Of a stretch of 64,000 nucleotides of DNA, positions 51,767-60,532 are shown one piece after another (the stretch's first letter is position 1; each line of letters begins with the position of its first letter). The DNA is from an uncultured Paracoccaceae bacterium (GTDB taxonomy: Bacteria > Pseudomonadota > Alphaproteobacteria > Rhodobacterales > Rhodobacteraceae), in NCBI GenBank assembly GCA_947500775.1, contig CANMTD010000001.1, forward strand, positions 248,001-312,000, read 5' to 3'. A program made the translations under genes and the position numbers. The notes below the pieces were generated by a model. It worked only from the letters and a program-made list of their open reading frames with translations. It was not told where the DNA came from and searched no databases.

Positions 51767-52408
51767 ATGCAGAAAACCGCAAGATTCTGGGACAAGGTTG
51801 CCGCGAAATACGCGAAAATGCCGATCCGGGATACCGAGGCTTATGAATATACGCTGGACCGGACCCGTTCATATCTGAAGGACACCGACAAGGTGCTGGA
51901 ACTGGGCTGCGGCACCGGCTCAACCGCGCTGCGGCTGGCCGGACATGCGGATACGATCGTGGCCAGCGATATTTCCGGGCAGATGCTGGAGGTGGGGCAA
52001 CAGCGGGCGCAGGAACAGGGCACCTCAAATGTCCGCTTTGTCAAATGCGACGCAACCGGCGTGCCCGGCGTGCCCGGCGGCCCCTATGACGCGGTGATGG
52101 CCTTCAACCTGCTGCATCTGATCAGGGATCTGGATGGCACGCTGACCTGTATCAGCGGATTGGTGAAACCGGGCGGGGTGTTCATTTCCAAGACGTTCTG
52201 CAAGCCTGAAAACGGCGGGTCGCTGATGTATTGGATGATCCGGGTCGCCCTGCCGGTGCTGCGATTGCTGGGCAAGGCGCCCGATGTGACCTTCCGGCGG
52301 ATTGCCGAATTGGAGACGGCCATAGCGCGCGCAGGCTTTGAAATCATCGAGACCGGGAATTACCCGGCAAAACCGCCAAGCCGCTATATCGTCGCGCGAA
52401 AGCTGTGA
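51767..52408 (+). CDS. Class I SAM-dependent methyltransferase
   Basis: 213 residues; AAAGGAG precedes the ATG. The SAM site is VLELGCGTGSTALRL (about 43-57), with the acidic residue in IVASDISGQML and motif post-I/II in YDAVMAFNLLHLI. The layout is UbiE/phospholipid-methyltransferase-like. The C-terminal third has a hydrophobic stretch (YWMIRVALPVLRLLG) that could touch a membrane or a lipophilic substrate. The substrate is unknown. It is probably regulated by the divergent LysR gene. Confidence 0.88.
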   Translation: MQKTARFWDKVAAKYAKMPIRDTEAYEYTLDRTRSYLKDTDKVLELGCGTGSTALRLAGHADTIVASDISGQMLEVGQQRAQEQGTSNVRFVKCDATGVPGVPGGPYDAVMAFNLLHLIRDLDGTLTCISGLVKPGGVFISKTFCKPENGGSLMYWMIRVALPVLRLLGKAPDVTFRRIAELETAIARAGFEIIETGNYPAKPPSRYIVARKL

Positions 52409-52471
52409 GTTTCCGGCTTGGTCGCCCGCCGCAGAGCGCTTAGGTTGGGCACAGTATCAACGGAGGGTGGC

Positions 52472-52921
52472 ATGGGATTGAAGGTTTATCTGTCGGGCGA
52501 GATTCATACCGATTGGCGGGAACAGATCATCGACGGGGCGGCAGGGCTGGATGTGCATTTCAGCAGTCCGGTGACCGACCATGGCGCGTCCGACGATTGC
52601 GGCGTTGCCATCATGGGGGCAGAGCCCGACAAGTTCTGGCACGACAACAAAGGCGCCAAGCTGAACGCGATCCGGACCCGCAAAGGCATTGCCGACGCCG
52701 ATGTGGTGGTCGTGCGCTTTGGCGATCAGTACAAGCAATGGAATGCGGCCTTTGACGCCGGTTATGCCGCCGCCCTGGGCAAATCGCTGATCGTGCTGCA
52801 CGGCCCCGACCATCAGCATGCGCTGAAAGAGGTGGACGCCGCCGCCCTTGCCGTCGCAAGCGAACCGCGGCAGGTCGTCGAAATCCTGCGCTATGTCCTG
52901 AAAGGCACCCTGCCAGCCTGA
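52472..52921 (+). CDS. YtoQ family protein
   Basis: 149 residues from MGLKVYLSGEIHTDWREQII, with a GGAGGG site; the open frame reaches 18 codons further upstream. The start motif and the IRTRKGIADADVVVVRFGDQ and KQWNAAFDAGYAAALGKSLI segments are typical of YtoQ, a family related in fold to nucleoside 2-deoxyribosyltransferases. Its function is not established. The 3' end carries a hairpin that overlaps its stop codon. Confidence 0.88.
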   Translation: MGLKVYLSGEIHTDWREQIIDGAAGLDVHFSSPVTDHGASDDCGVAIMGAEPDKFWHDNKGAKLNAIRTRKGIADADVVVVRFGDQYKQWNAAFDAGYAAALGKSLIVLHGPDHQHALKEVDAAALAVASEPRQVVEILRYVLKGTLPA

Positions 52922-52930
52922 CAGGGTGCC
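52904..52930. terminator. Hairpin overlapping the ytoQ-like stop codon
   Basis: GGCACCCTG (52904-52912) pairs with CAGGGTGCC (52922-52930) over a nine-base loop that contains the TGA. Only ATTTCG follows on the plus strand. It lies between convergent genes and may serve as a weak terminator for either. Confidence 0.5.
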
Positions 52931-52945
52931 ATTTCGTCAGGGGGC

Positions 52946-53647
52946 CTAGACTGACGGGGGCTGCGCCCAGCCGCGAATGACCGCCGGGCGCGCCTCGAAC
53001 CGGTCGACATAGGCCACCACGTTCTTGAAGCTGAAATAGTCCAGAACGTCCTCGGCCTGATAGAATTTGCGCACCGAGGTAATCCAGGGCGCGATGGCGA
53101 TATCGGCGATGGAATAGGTGCCGGTGATCCAGTCCTTGCCTTCAAGCTGTTTGTCGATCACGCCCAGAATGCGTCTGGCTTCAGCGATATAGCGTTCGCG
53201 CGGCCGGGGGTCTTCGATCTTGGACCCGGCAAAGCGGTAGAAATAGCCAAGCTGACCGAACATCGGACCAACGCTGCCCATCTGGAACATCAGCCACTGC
53301 AGGGTGTTCATCCGTTCGACCGGATCGGTGGGCAGCAACTGCCCGGTCTTTTCCGCCAGATAGATCAGGATCGCCGCGCTTTCGAAAATCGCGATGGCCT
53401 GACCGTCCGGGCCATTGGGGTCGATCAGCGCCGGGATTTTGTTGTTGGGGCTGATCTCTAGAAACTCGGGCGTGAACTGATCCCCGTCGTGGATCGAGAT
53501 GCGGTGAACGTCATAGTTCAGACCAAGCTCTTCCAGCATGATCGAGACTTTCACGCCATTCGGGGTTCCCAGAGAATACAGTTGGATAGCTTCCGGATTC
53601 TTGGGGGGCCAGCGTTTGGAAATCGTATAGTCAGACAGTTTGGGCAT
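52946..53647 (-). CDS. Glutathione S-transferase, YghU/YfcG-like
   Basis: 233 residues from [20 protein letters not shown], with AGGAG upstream. The N-terminal thioredoxin fold holds [20 protein letters not shown] and [12 protein letters not shown] with [14 protein letters not shown], which contact glutathione. The helical C-terminal domain contains [12 protein letters not shown]. The [11 protein letters not shown] pattern belongs to the nu-class (YghU/YfcG) enzymes, which act as disulfide-bond reductases with two glutathione molecules. It is divergent from mscL. Confidence 0.9.
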   Translation of the reverse strand: MPKLSDYTISKRWPPKNPEAIQLYSLGTPNGVKVSIMLEELGLNYDVHRISIHDGDQFTPEFLEISPNNKIPALIDPNGPDGQAIAIFESAAILIYLAEKTGQLLPTDPVERMNTLQWLMFQMGSVGPMFGQLGYFYRFAGSKIEDPRPRERYIAEARRILGVIDKQLEGKDWITGTYSIADIAIAPWITSVRKFYQAEDVLDYFSFKNVVAYVDRFEARPAVIRGWAQPPSV

Positions 53648-53733
53648 ATCGGCTCCTGGTGCTTTAGTGCCGAACATAGGATTCTTTTCCCCTTAAAAAA
53701 ATGCTCACGTTTTGTAACACCCGTGATAGTGTT

Positions 53734-53749
53734 TGTGCGCGAACGCACA
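53734..53749. promoter_or_regulatory. Small inverted repeat between the GST gene and mscL
   Basis: TGTGCG (53734-53739) pairs with CGCACA (53744-53749) over CGAA, a stable tetraloop-type hairpin. It sits 39 bases before the mscL ATG and 86 bases from the divergent GST start. It could be an operator or a 5'-leader hairpin. Confidence 0.4.
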
Positions 53750-53788
53750 CTTGAAATGAACAGGACAATAACTAAGGAAAGCTGGGAC

Positions 53789-54184
53789 ATGCTAAGCGAA
53801 TTCAAGGACTTTATCGCCAAAGGCAATGTGATGGACATGGCCGTTGGTATCATCATCGGGGCCGCGTTTACCGCGATTGTGACATCGTTGGTGGGTGACC
53901 TGATCAATCCGATCATCAGCCTGTTTATGGGTGGCATCGATTTCTCGGGAATGGGTATCCGTCTGTCCGAAGGCGAAGATGGGGCCGTGTTTGCCTATGG
54001 CAACTTCATCATGGCGCTGATCAACTTCCTGATCATCGCGTTTGTGGTGTTCATGCTGGTCAAAATGGTGAACCGGGTCAAAGACGCCGCTGCCAAAGAG
54101 GAAGAAGCGGTCGAAGAGGCGCCCGCTGGCCCCTCGCAGGAAGATCTGCTGAGCGAAATTCGCGATCTGCTGAAAAAAGCCTGA
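53789..54184 (+). CDS. mscL: Large-conductance mechanosensitive channel
   Basis: 131 residues from [20 protein letters not shown], the family N-terminus; an ATG 11 codons upstream is open but adds an atypical leader. Helix TM1 is [20 protein letters not shown], the gate region, and TM2 is [20 protein letters not shown] charged cytoplasmic helix ends [12 protein letters not shown]. MscL is a pentameric inner-membrane channel that opens on sudden osmotic downshift. A strong terminator follows. Confidence 0.97.
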   Translation: MLSEFKDFIAKGNVMDMAVGIIIGAAFTAIVTSLVGDLINPIISLFMGGIDFSGMGIRLSEGEDGAVFAYGNFIMALINFLIIAFVVFMLVKMVNRVKDAAAKEEEAVEEAPAGPSQEDLLSEIRDLLKKA

Positions 54185-54202
54185 TCGCCATCGTACCGAA
54201 AG

Positions 54203-54232
54203 AAAAGGCCCGCCAATCTGGCGGGCCTTTTT
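54203..54232. terminator. Terminator between mscL and ald
   Basis: AAAAGGCCCGCCA (54203-54215) pairs perfectly with TGGCGGGCCTTTT (54219-54231) over a three-base loop, with T runs on both strands. It serves mscL and the convergent ald gene. Confidence 0.93.
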
Positions 54233-54235
54233 GCG

Positions 54236-55354
54236 TCAGGTCTTAAGCGCCAGACCGGGGGCCAGAACATCGATCCCCAGGGCCTTGCCCACGGCGTAAT
54301 AGGTCAGCTTGCCCGCATGCACGTTCAGCCCGTTCAGCAGGTGCTCATCCTCTTCGCAGGCCTGACGCCAGCCTTTGTCGGCCAGGGCCAGCATGAAGGG
54401 CATCGTCGCATTGCCAAGCGCGATGGTCGAGGTGCGCGCAACAGCGCCGGGCATGTTGGCCACGCAATAATGCATGATGCCGTCCACCTCATAGATCGGG
54501 TCCTGATGGGTGGTCGCGTGCGATGTTTCAAAGCACCCGCCCTGATCAATCGCCACATCCACAATCGCCGCCCCCGGTTTCATTTCCGATAGCTGTGCCC
54601 GGCTGACCAGTTTGGGCGCCGCAGCACCGGGGATCAGCACCGCGCCGATCACCATATCCGCCTGTTGAACCAGTTCGATCGTATTGCCCGCGCTGGCATA
54701 GCTGTTCTTGAAGGTGCCGCCAAAGACATCGTCCAGATACCGCAGGCGGGCCAGCGAGCGGTCCAGAACGGTGACATCCGCCCCCATGCCTGCGGCAATC
54801 TTGGCCGCATGGGTGCCGACAACGCCGCCGCCGATGACCACGACACGGGCCGGGCCAACGCCCGGGACGCCGCCCATCAGAACGCCACGACCGCCATTGG
54901 CTTTTTGCAGGGTCCAGGCGCCGACCTGCGGCGCCAGACGGCCGGCGACCTCGGACATGGGCGCCAGCAGGGGCAGGCCGCCCCGGTTGTCGGTCACGGT
55001 TTCATAGGCGATCGCGGTACAGCCGCTGGCCAGCAGATCGTGGGTCTGATCCGGGTCGGGGGCAAGGTGCAGATAGGTGAACAGCAGCTGCCCTTCGCGC
55101 AGCATCTTGCGCTCGCCCGCCTGCGGTTCCTTGACCTTCACAATCATGTCGGCTGTGGCAAACACCTCGGCGGCGGTGTCCAGCATCGTGGCGCCCGCCG
55201 CGATGTAATCGCTATCGGGAAAGCCCGACCCGATCCCGGCCCCGGTCTGCACCACGACCTGATGCCCGTGGTTCACGGCCTCGCGTGCTGCGTTGGGGGT
55301 CAGCCCGACACGGAATTCTTGTGGTTTGATTTCTGTTGGGCATCCGATTTTCAT
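54236..55354 (-). CDS. ald: Alanine dehydrogenase
   Basis: 372 residues from MKIGCPTEIKPQEFRVGLTP, with GGAGG upstream. Conserved parts are the substrate Lys in KVKEPQ, the catalytic His in FTYLHLAPD (about 96), the NAD-binding VVVIGGGVVGTHAAKIAAGM and the IVDVAIDQGG segment. The enzyme interconverts L-alanine and pyruvate plus ammonia in the cytoplasm with NAD. The divergent Lrp-type gene is its presumed regulator; a palindrome lies between them. It can supply pyruvate and ammonium from imported alanine peptides. Confidence 0.96.
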   Translation of the reverse strand: MKIGCPTEIKPQEFRVGLTPNAAREAVNHGHQVVVQTGAGIGSGFPDSDYIAAGATMLDTAAEVFATADMIVKVKEPQAGERKMLREGQLLFTYLHLAPDPDQTHDLLASGCTAIAYETVTDNRGGLPLLAPMSEVAGRLAPQVGAWTLQKANGGRGVLMGGVPGVGPARVVVIGGGVVGTHAAKIAAGMGADVTVLDRSLARLRYLDDVFGGTFKNSYASAGNTIELVQQADMVIGAVLIPGAAAPKLVSRAQLSEMKPGAAIVDVAIDQGGCFETSHATTHQDPIYEVDGIMHYCVANMPGAVARTSTIALGNATMPFMLALADKGWRQACEEDEHLLNGLNVHAGKLTYYAVGKALGIDVLAPGLALKT

Positions 55355-55447
55355 TGTGTCCTCCCGGGTTTGCTTGGGCGAAGACTGCGGTATCGGCTGT
55401 GAAATTGCTTTGAAAAAGACGTGGAACATATGGCCGATGTGTGGAAG

Positions 55448-55471
55448 TATTGTGCATAAAATAGCGCAATA
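55448..55471. promoter_or_regulatory. Lrp/AldR-type operator between ald and its regulator
   Basis: TATTGTGC (55448-55455) and GCGCAATA (55464-55471) form an inverted repeat with one mismatch and an eight-base AT-rich spacer, in the 138-base divergent gap. The position, 22-45 bases before the regulator gene and 94-117 before ald, suits control of both. Confidence 0.6.
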
Positions 55472-55492
55472 TTCGAAGGAATGTGCAAGTAA

Positions 55493-55951
55493 ATGGAAAT
55501 GGACAGTATAGATCGACGAATCTTGACCGTGCTGCAAGCGACCGGGCGGATTTCAAACGCAGAGCTGTCGGAAAAGGTGAATTTATCCCCCTCGGCCTGT
55601 CACCGGCGGGTTCACCGGCTAGAGGAAGAGGGGGTCATCCGCGATTATGTGGCGCTGGTTGATCCGCGTAAACTGGGCCGGGCGACAACCGTTTTTGTGG
55701 AAATCACCCTGTCGGCGCAGGCCGATGAGGTGCTGGACGCCTTTGAACGCGAGGTGGCGCTGGTGCCCGACATACTGGAATGCCATCTGATGGCGGGCAA
55801 ATCCGATTATCTGCTGAAGGTCGTGGCCGAAGACGGCGATGATTTTGCGCGCATCCACCGCCGCTATCTGGCCCGGTTGCCGGGGGTGGCACAGATGCAG
55901 TCAAGTTTCGCATTGCGGACAGTGTTCAAAACCACCGCCCTGCCGATTTGA
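55493..55951 (+). CDS. Lrp/AsnC-family regulator (AldR-like)
   Basis: 152 residues; AAGGAA precedes the ATG, with a second ATG two codons later. The N-terminal helix-turn-helix is MDSIDRRILTVLQATGRISN, then ELSEKVNLSPSACHRRVHRL. The C-terminal RAM domain follows (VFVEITLSAQADEVLDAFER, ECHLMAGKSDYLLKVV), which binds amino acids and forms the octamer. Placed divergently from ald, it most likely activates ald in response to alanine. Confidence 0.94.
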   Translation: MEMDSIDRRILTVLQATGRISNAELSEKVNLSPSACHRRVHRLEEEGVIRDYVALVDPRKLGRATTVFVEITLSAQADEVLDAFEREVALVPDILECHLMAGKSDYLLKVVAEDGDDFARIHRRYLARLPGVAQMQSSFALRTVFKTTALPI

Positions 55952-56023
55952 CACAAAAGCGTTAAGTGGGACTGTTAGCAGAACATTCGGTAAATTGCCC
56001 AGCGAAGAAACGGAGCCAAAAGC

Positions 56024-56935
56024 ATGGACACGGACGATCAGACCAAAGACTGGCTTGAGGCGGAACTTGAAGACACGCTGGACGAGGATTTCGAGATCGA
56101 ATTCAGCGAACCGATGCTGTCGATGGAAATCCGCAAGATCTATAACAAGGCGCATCCCGCAATGCTGGACCGGAAAACCTATTTCCGGAACCTGCTGCGG
56201 TTGCAGTCCGAGCTGATCAAGCTTCAGGATTGGGTGCAGCATACCGGCGCCAAGGTTCTGGTGATCATGGAAGGCCGCGACAGTGCCGGCAAAGGCGGGG
56301 TGATCAAACGGATCACCCAGCGGCTGAACCCGCGTGTGGCCCGTGTGGTGGCATTGCCCGCCCCGTCGCGTCGCGAACAAAGCCAGTGGTATTTTCAGCG
56401 CTATGTGCCGCATCTGCCTGCGGGCGGGGAAATCGTGCTGTTCGACCGCAGCTGGTACAACCGCGCGGGCGTCGAACGGGTGATGGGGTTTGCGACCGAG
56501 GATCAGGTCGAAAACTTCTTTCAGGACGTTCCCGAATTTGAACGGATGCTGGTCCGCTCGGGGACCATCGTTTTGAAATACTGGTTTTCGATCACCGACG
56601 AGGAACAGCAGTTGCGGTTCCTGATGCGCATCCACGATCCGATGAAGCAGTGGAAACTGTCACCGATGGATCTGGAAAGCCGTATCCGCTGGGAACAATA
56701 CACCAAGGCCAAGGAAGACATGTTCGCCCGCACGAATATCCCCGAAGCGCCGTGGTACATCGTCGAAGGCAACGACAAGAAACGCGAACGCCTGAATTGC
56801 ATCGAGCATCTTCTGTCGCAAATCCCTTACGAAGAAGTGCCCAGCGAAAAGGTTTCCCTGCCGGATCGCAAATACAATCCCGACTATGAACGGCAGGTTC
56901 TGCCGGACGACCTGTATGTGCCCAAGATCTATTGA
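56024..56935 (+). CDS. ppk2: Polyphosphate kinase 2
   Basis: 303 residues. Walker A is EGRDSAGKGG (83-92) and Walker B is EIVLFDRSWYNRAGVERVMG (136-155); LPAPSRREQSQWYFQRYVPH is also characteristic of the single-domain PPK2 class. An acidic N-terminal tail (1-35) precedes the domain. PPK2 enzymes phosphorylate ADP or GDP with polyphosphate, or run in reverse. The 5' gap of 72 bases follows the Lrp gene on the same strand. Confidence 0.95.
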   Translation: MDTDDQTKDWLEAELEDTLDEDFEIEFSEPMLSMEIRKIYNKAHPAMLDRKTYFRNLLRLQSELIKLQDWVQHTGAKVLVIMEGRDSAGKGGVIKRITQRLNPRVARVVALPAPSRREQSQWYFQRYVPHLPAGGEIVLFDRSWYNRAGVERVMGFATEDQVENFFQDVPEFERMLVRSGTIVLKYWFSITDEEQQLRFLMRIHDPMKQWKLSPMDLESRIRWEQYTKAKEDMFARTNIPEAPWYIVEGNDKKRERLNCIEHLLSQIPYEEVPSEKVSLPDRKYNPDYERQVLPDDLYVPKIY

Positions 56936-56942
56936 CCGGATC

Positions 56943-56974
56943 GGCTGATGCCGCCCGTATGGGTGGTATCAGCC
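56943..56974. terminator. Long hairpin at the convergent ends of ppk2 and the ABC ATPase gene
   Basis: Bases 56943-56956 pair with 56961-56974: 14 pairs including two G-U pairs (for plus-strand RNA), over a four-base loop. It overlaps the stop codon of the minus-strand ATPase gene. Neither side has a clear T run. Confidence 0.55.
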
Positions 56975-57715
56975 CCCGATCGAGGCTTGCAGCAGCGCCT
57001 GTGAATAGGGGTGCGTCGCCTGATTGTGGCGCAGGGCGTCGGCGGACATCACCTCGACGATCTCGCCGCCTTTCATGACGGCCAGCCGTTCGCACATATG
57101 CCCCACAACCGCCAGATCATGCGACACCATCAGATAGGTCAGTCCGCGATCTTCGCGCAGATCGGTCAGCAGGTTCAGAATTTCGGCCTGTACCGACACG
57201 TCCAGGGCCGAGGTGGGTTCGTCCAGCAACAGCACCTCGGGTTCGCCCGCCAACGCCCGTGCAATGGCCACGCGCTGGCGTTGCCCGCCGGACAGCTGAT
57301 GGGGATAGCGGAACCGGAATTTACCGCCCAGCCCGACATCGTCCAACAGTTTGCTGACCCGTTTGTCGATATCGCCCAAGCCGTGCAGATACAGGGTTTC
57401 GCCCAGCACCTGATCCACCGAATGGCGCGGATGAAGCGAGGCATAGGGGTCCTGAAACACCATCTGAACGGTCTTATAGAACGCGCGGTCCCGTTTCGGG
57501 CCCAGCGGTTTGCCCGCCACGGTGATCTGCCCGGACCAGGTGGAAACCAGACCGGTGATCGCCCGCAGGATCGTGGATTTCCCCGATCCGCTTTCGCCCA
57601 CCAGACCAAAGCTTTCGCCCTTTTCAACGCTGAACGTGGCGCCTTTGACCGCATCCACGCGGTCGCGGCCATGGCCGAACCAGACGTTCAGATTGTCGAT
57701 TGTCAGTTCGGTCAT
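56969..57715 (-). CDS. Dipeptide/oligopeptide ABC transporter, ATP-binding protein (DppF-type)
   Basis: 248 residues from MTELTIDNLNVWFGHGRDRV. Walker A is GESGSGKST, the signature is LSGGQRQRVAIARAL, Walker B is LLLDEPTSALD, and SHDLAVVGHMCERL follows. It is the second ATPase of a peptide-type (PepT family) importer, shorter than usual because it lacks the ~70-residue C-terminal OppF extension with its iron-sulfur or zinc motif. It overlaps the previous gene by four bases. It is the last gene of the operon. Confidence 0.92.
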   Translation of the reverse strand: MTELTIDNLNVWFGHGRDRVDAVKGATFSVEKGESFGLVGESGSGKSTILRAITGLVSTWSGQITVAGKPLGPKRDRAFYKTVQMVFQDPYASLHPRHSVDQVLGETLYLHGLGDIDKRVSKLLDDVGLGGKFRFRYPHQLSGGQRQRVAIARALAGEPEVLLLDEPTSALDVSVQAEILNLLTDLREDRGLTYLMVSHDLAVVGHMCERLAVMKGGEIVEVMSADALRHNQATHPYSQALLQASIGG

Positions 57716-58566
57716 TGGCGTCCTCCGACGCTGGGGGCTTCGGACCATGCGGGGTCGCGTTTCAGCACCTCAAGCCGTTTGCGCGGCGCATCCAGACGGG
57801 GCAGCGAATTCAGCAGGCCACGCGTGTAAGGATGCTGCGCCTCATGCAGATTGGCGGCATCGCAAACCTCGACGATCCGGCCCGCGTACATGATCAGCAC
57901 GCGGTCGCAGAATTCGGACACAAGGTTCAGGTCATGGCTGATAAAGATCAGCCCCATGCCGCGTTCGGTCACCAGCTTGTCCATGATCGACAGCACCTGC
58001 CGTTGCACCGACACATCCAGCGCCGAGGTGGGTTCGTCGGCGATCAGGATTTTCGGGTTGGGGATCAGCATCATCGCGATCATGATCCGCTGGCCCATAC
58101 CGCCCGACATTTCATGCGGATAGGCCCGCATGACGCGCGCGGCATCGCGGATGGCCACCGCCTCCAGCATCGCTATGGCCTTGTCATAGGCCTGGGCTTT
58201 GGTGGATTTGCTGTGCAAACGATAGGCTTCGATGATCTGGTCGCCGATGGTCATGACCGGGTTCAGCGAAAACTTGGGGTCCTGCATCACCATCGAGATT
58301 TTCTGCCCGCGCACGTCGCGCATGTCACGTTCGCTCAGGGTCATCAGGTCCTGACCCTCCAGCGTGATGTGATCGGCGGTGACGATCCCCGGCGGGCGGA
58401 TCAGCCGCAGGATCGCGCGGCCGGTCATCGACTTGCCCGATCCGCTTTCGCCGACGATCCCCAGCCGTTCGCGCCCCAGCGTGAAGGACACGCCGCGCAC
58501 CGCATCGAAGATGCCTTGGCGGGTCGGGAATTTGACCCACAGGTTTTCAACATCAAGCAGGGTCAT
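57712..58566 (-). CDS. Dipeptide/oligopeptide ABC transporter, ATP-binding protein (DppD-type)
   Basis: 284 residues. Walker A is GESGSGKSM, with Met after the Lys-Ser, the signature MSGGMGQRIMIAMML and Walker B ILIADEPTSALD. The C-terminal oligopeptide-transporter segment appears in ARIVEVCDAANLHEAQHPYT and RGLLNSLPRLDAP. Both signature (MSGGM) and Walker A endings are slightly off consensus, as in many DppD proteins. ATGA overlaps link it to the permease upstream and the ATPase downstream. Confidence 0.92.
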   Translation of the reverse strand: MTLLDVENLWVKFPTRQGIFDAVRGVSFTLGRERLGIVGESGSGKSMTGRAILRLIRPPGIVTADHITLEGQDLMTLSERDMRDVRGQKISMVMQDPKFSLNPVMTIGDQIIEAYRLHSKSTKAQAYDKAIAMLEAVAIRDAARVMRAYPHEMSGGMGQRIMIAMMLIPNPKILIADEPTSALDVSVQRQVLSIMDKLVTERGMGLIFISHDLNLVSEFCDRVLIMYAGRIVEVCDAANLHEAQHPYTRGLLNSLPRLDAPRKRLEVLKRDPAWSEAPSVGGRQ

Positions 58567-59477
58567 TGGCCGCTATCCTTCGGGTCAAGCACATCGCGCA
58601 ACCCGTCACCCAACAGGTTGAAGGCCAGCGATACGGTGAAAATGGCCAGTCCGGGCATGGTGGCGACCCACCAGTAATCCAGAATGAACCGGCGGCCTTC
58701 GGAAATCATCGCGCCCCATTCGGGGCTGGGGGGCTGTGCGCCCAATCCCAGAAAGCCCAGACCGGCGGCGGCCAGAATGATGCCCGCCATGTCCAGCGTG
58801 ACGCGTACAATCAGCGACGAAATGCACAGCGGCCAGATGTGTTTGGTGATGATCCGCAGCGGCCCCGCGCCTTGCAGGCGAATGGCGCTGATGAAATCGG
58901 ACGACCGGATCGTCAGCGTTTCGGCCCGCGCGATCCGCGCATAGGGCGGCCATGCTGTCAGTGAAATCGCCAGCACCGCGTTTTCGATGCCCGCCCCCAG
59001 GGCGGCGACAAAGGCCAGCGCCAGAACCAGCCGCGGGAAGGCAAGGAAGATATCGGTGATCCGCATCAGGATCATATCGATCCAGCCGCCCGCATAGCCC
59101 GACACCGTCCCGACCAGCAGCCCCGCGATCGGGGCGATCAGCGCGACAAGCGTCACGATATACAGCGTGATCCGCGACCCATAGATCAGACGGCTCAGGA
59201 TATCGCGGCCCAGACTATCGGTGCCCAGCACATGGTCTTCGGCCCCCAGCGGGCCCAGCCGGTTGCCAAGATCCTGAAAGAACGGATCATGCGGCGCCAG
59301 CAGCGGGGCGGCGGCGGCGATCAGGCCAAGGATGATCAGAATGGCCAGCCCGAACATGGCCATGGAATTGCTGCGCAACGACAGCCAGCCCTTGTACAGG
59401 CTGGCCAGTTTCGCATGGCGCCGCGATGTCGGCGCATCGGTCAGCAACCATGCGCGCAGGGTTTGTGTCTCGCTCAT
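58563..59477 (-). CDS. Dipeptide/oligopeptide ABC transporter, permease (DppC-type)
   Basis: 304 residues. One membrane helix near residues 38-60 and five more in the C-terminal part. LGTDSLGRDILSRLIYGSRI is the DppC/OppC family motif, and the EAA loop is YARIARAETLTIRSSDFISA. It forms the inner-membrane channel with the DppB-type protein. Overlaps at both ends mark a tight operon. Confidence 0.93.
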   Translation of the reverse strand: MSETQTLRAWLLTDAPTSRRHAKLASLYKGWLSLRSNSMAMFGLAILIILGLIAAAAPLLAPHDPFFQDLGNRLGPLGAEDHVLGTDSLGRDILSRLIYGSRITLYIVTLVALIAPIAGLLVGTVSGYAGGWIDMILMRITDIFLAFPRLVLALAFVAALGAGIENAVLAISLTAWPPYARIARAETLTIRSSDFISAIRLQGAGPLRIITKHIWPLCISSLIVRVTLDMAGIILAAAGLGFLGLGAQPPSPEWGAMISEGRRFILDYWWVATMPGLAIFTVSLAFNLLGDGLRDVLDPKDSGQ

Positions 59478-60532
59478 TTCGCCCTCGGATCAAAGACGCG
59501 GTACAGCAGGTCGGAAAAGATGTTCAGCAGGATGAAGATCAGCCCGACAACCACGGTTCCGCCCAGCACGGCATTCATATCCGCCGACAGAAGGGCGGTG
59601 GTGATATAGGACCCGATGCCCGGCCAGCTGAAGATGATCTCGGTCAGGACCGACCCTTCCAGCAGGTTGGCATAGCTAAGTGCGATGACCGTGATCAGCT
59701 GCACCCGGATGTTGCGGAATGCGTGGCGCCAGATCACGGCGCGTTCGGACATGCCCTTGACCCGCGCGGTGGTGATATACTCGGCGCTCAGCTGTTCCAG
59801 CATGAAAGACCGGGTCATCCGACTGACATAGGCCAGCGAATAATACCCCAGCAGCGAGGCGGGCAGGATGATGTGGCTGAAGGCATCCTTGAAGACGGTC
59901 CAGTTGCCGTCGATGATGCTGTCGATCAGGATCATGCCGGTGACGGACGGCACCACATCGACATAGAAAATGCCAACCCGGCCCGGGCCACCGACCCACC
60001 CCAGAATGCCGTAAAACACCAGCAGACCCATCAGGCCCAGCCAGAAGATCGGCATGGAATATCCGACCAATGCGACCACCCGCGCGATCTGGTCGATCCA
60101 CGATCCGCGGCGCACGGCGGCGATCACGCCCAGCGGCACGCCCAGCACGATGCCGAACAGCACACCCAGGCTGGCCAGTTCCAGCGTGGCGGGGAACACC
60201 CGGCGGATGTCGTCGGCCACGGGGCGCGCGTTCAACAGCGAGGTGCCGAAATCGCCGTGCAGGACGTCCCAGATGTAGTAGAAAAACTGTACCAGCAGCG
60301 GCTTATCCAGCCCAAGCTGGTTGTAAACCGCGTCATAGGTCGATTTCGAGGCCCGTTCACCCACGATCGACAGCACCGGATCGATCGGCATGACCCGCCC
60401 GATGATAAAGGTCACGAACAGCAGGCCCAACATGGTCACGGTGACCGATCCGAACGTCATCAACGTCCGTTTCAGCCAAGGGGGGAAAGCCGGATCGCGC
60501 CGGCTCTCCCCAGAATTGTCACTGACGCTCAT
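59474..60532 (-). CDS. Dipeptide/oligopeptide ABC transporter, permease (DppB-type)
   Basis: 352 residues; six membrane helices. After a short polar N-terminus comes MLGLLFVTFIIGRVMPIDPV and then GDFGTSLLNARPV, as in DppB/OppB proteins. The EAA loop reads YITTARVKGMSERAVIWRHA. The N-terminus is longer than usual (about 25 extra residues). Its ATG follows the TAA of the binding-protein gene with no gap (TAAATG), so translation is coupled. Confidence 0.93.
   Translation of the reverse strand: MSVSDNSGESRRDPAFPPWLKRTLMTFGSVTVTMLGLLFVTFIIGRVMPIDPVLSIVGERASKSTYDAVYNQLGLDKPLLVQFFYYIWDVLHGDFGTSLLNARPVADDIRRVFPATLELASLGVLFGIVLGVPLGVIAAVRRGSWIDQIARVVALVGYSMPIFWLGLMGLLVFYGILGWVGGPGRVGIFYVDVVPSVTGMILIDSIIDGNWTVFKDAFSHIILPASLLGYYSLAYVSRMTRSFMLEQLSAEYITTARVKGMSERAVIWRHAFRNIRVQLITVIALSYANLLEGSVLTEIIFSWPGIGSYITTALLSADMNAVLGGTVVVGLIFILLNIFSDLLYRVFDPRAK

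Noticed and set aside
57712-58566. Walker A ending GKSM rather than GKST in the DppD-type ATPase as a sign of inactivation
   Set aside because: Variation at this last position is tolerated; the Lys and Ser that contact the phosphates, the signature and Walker B are intact.
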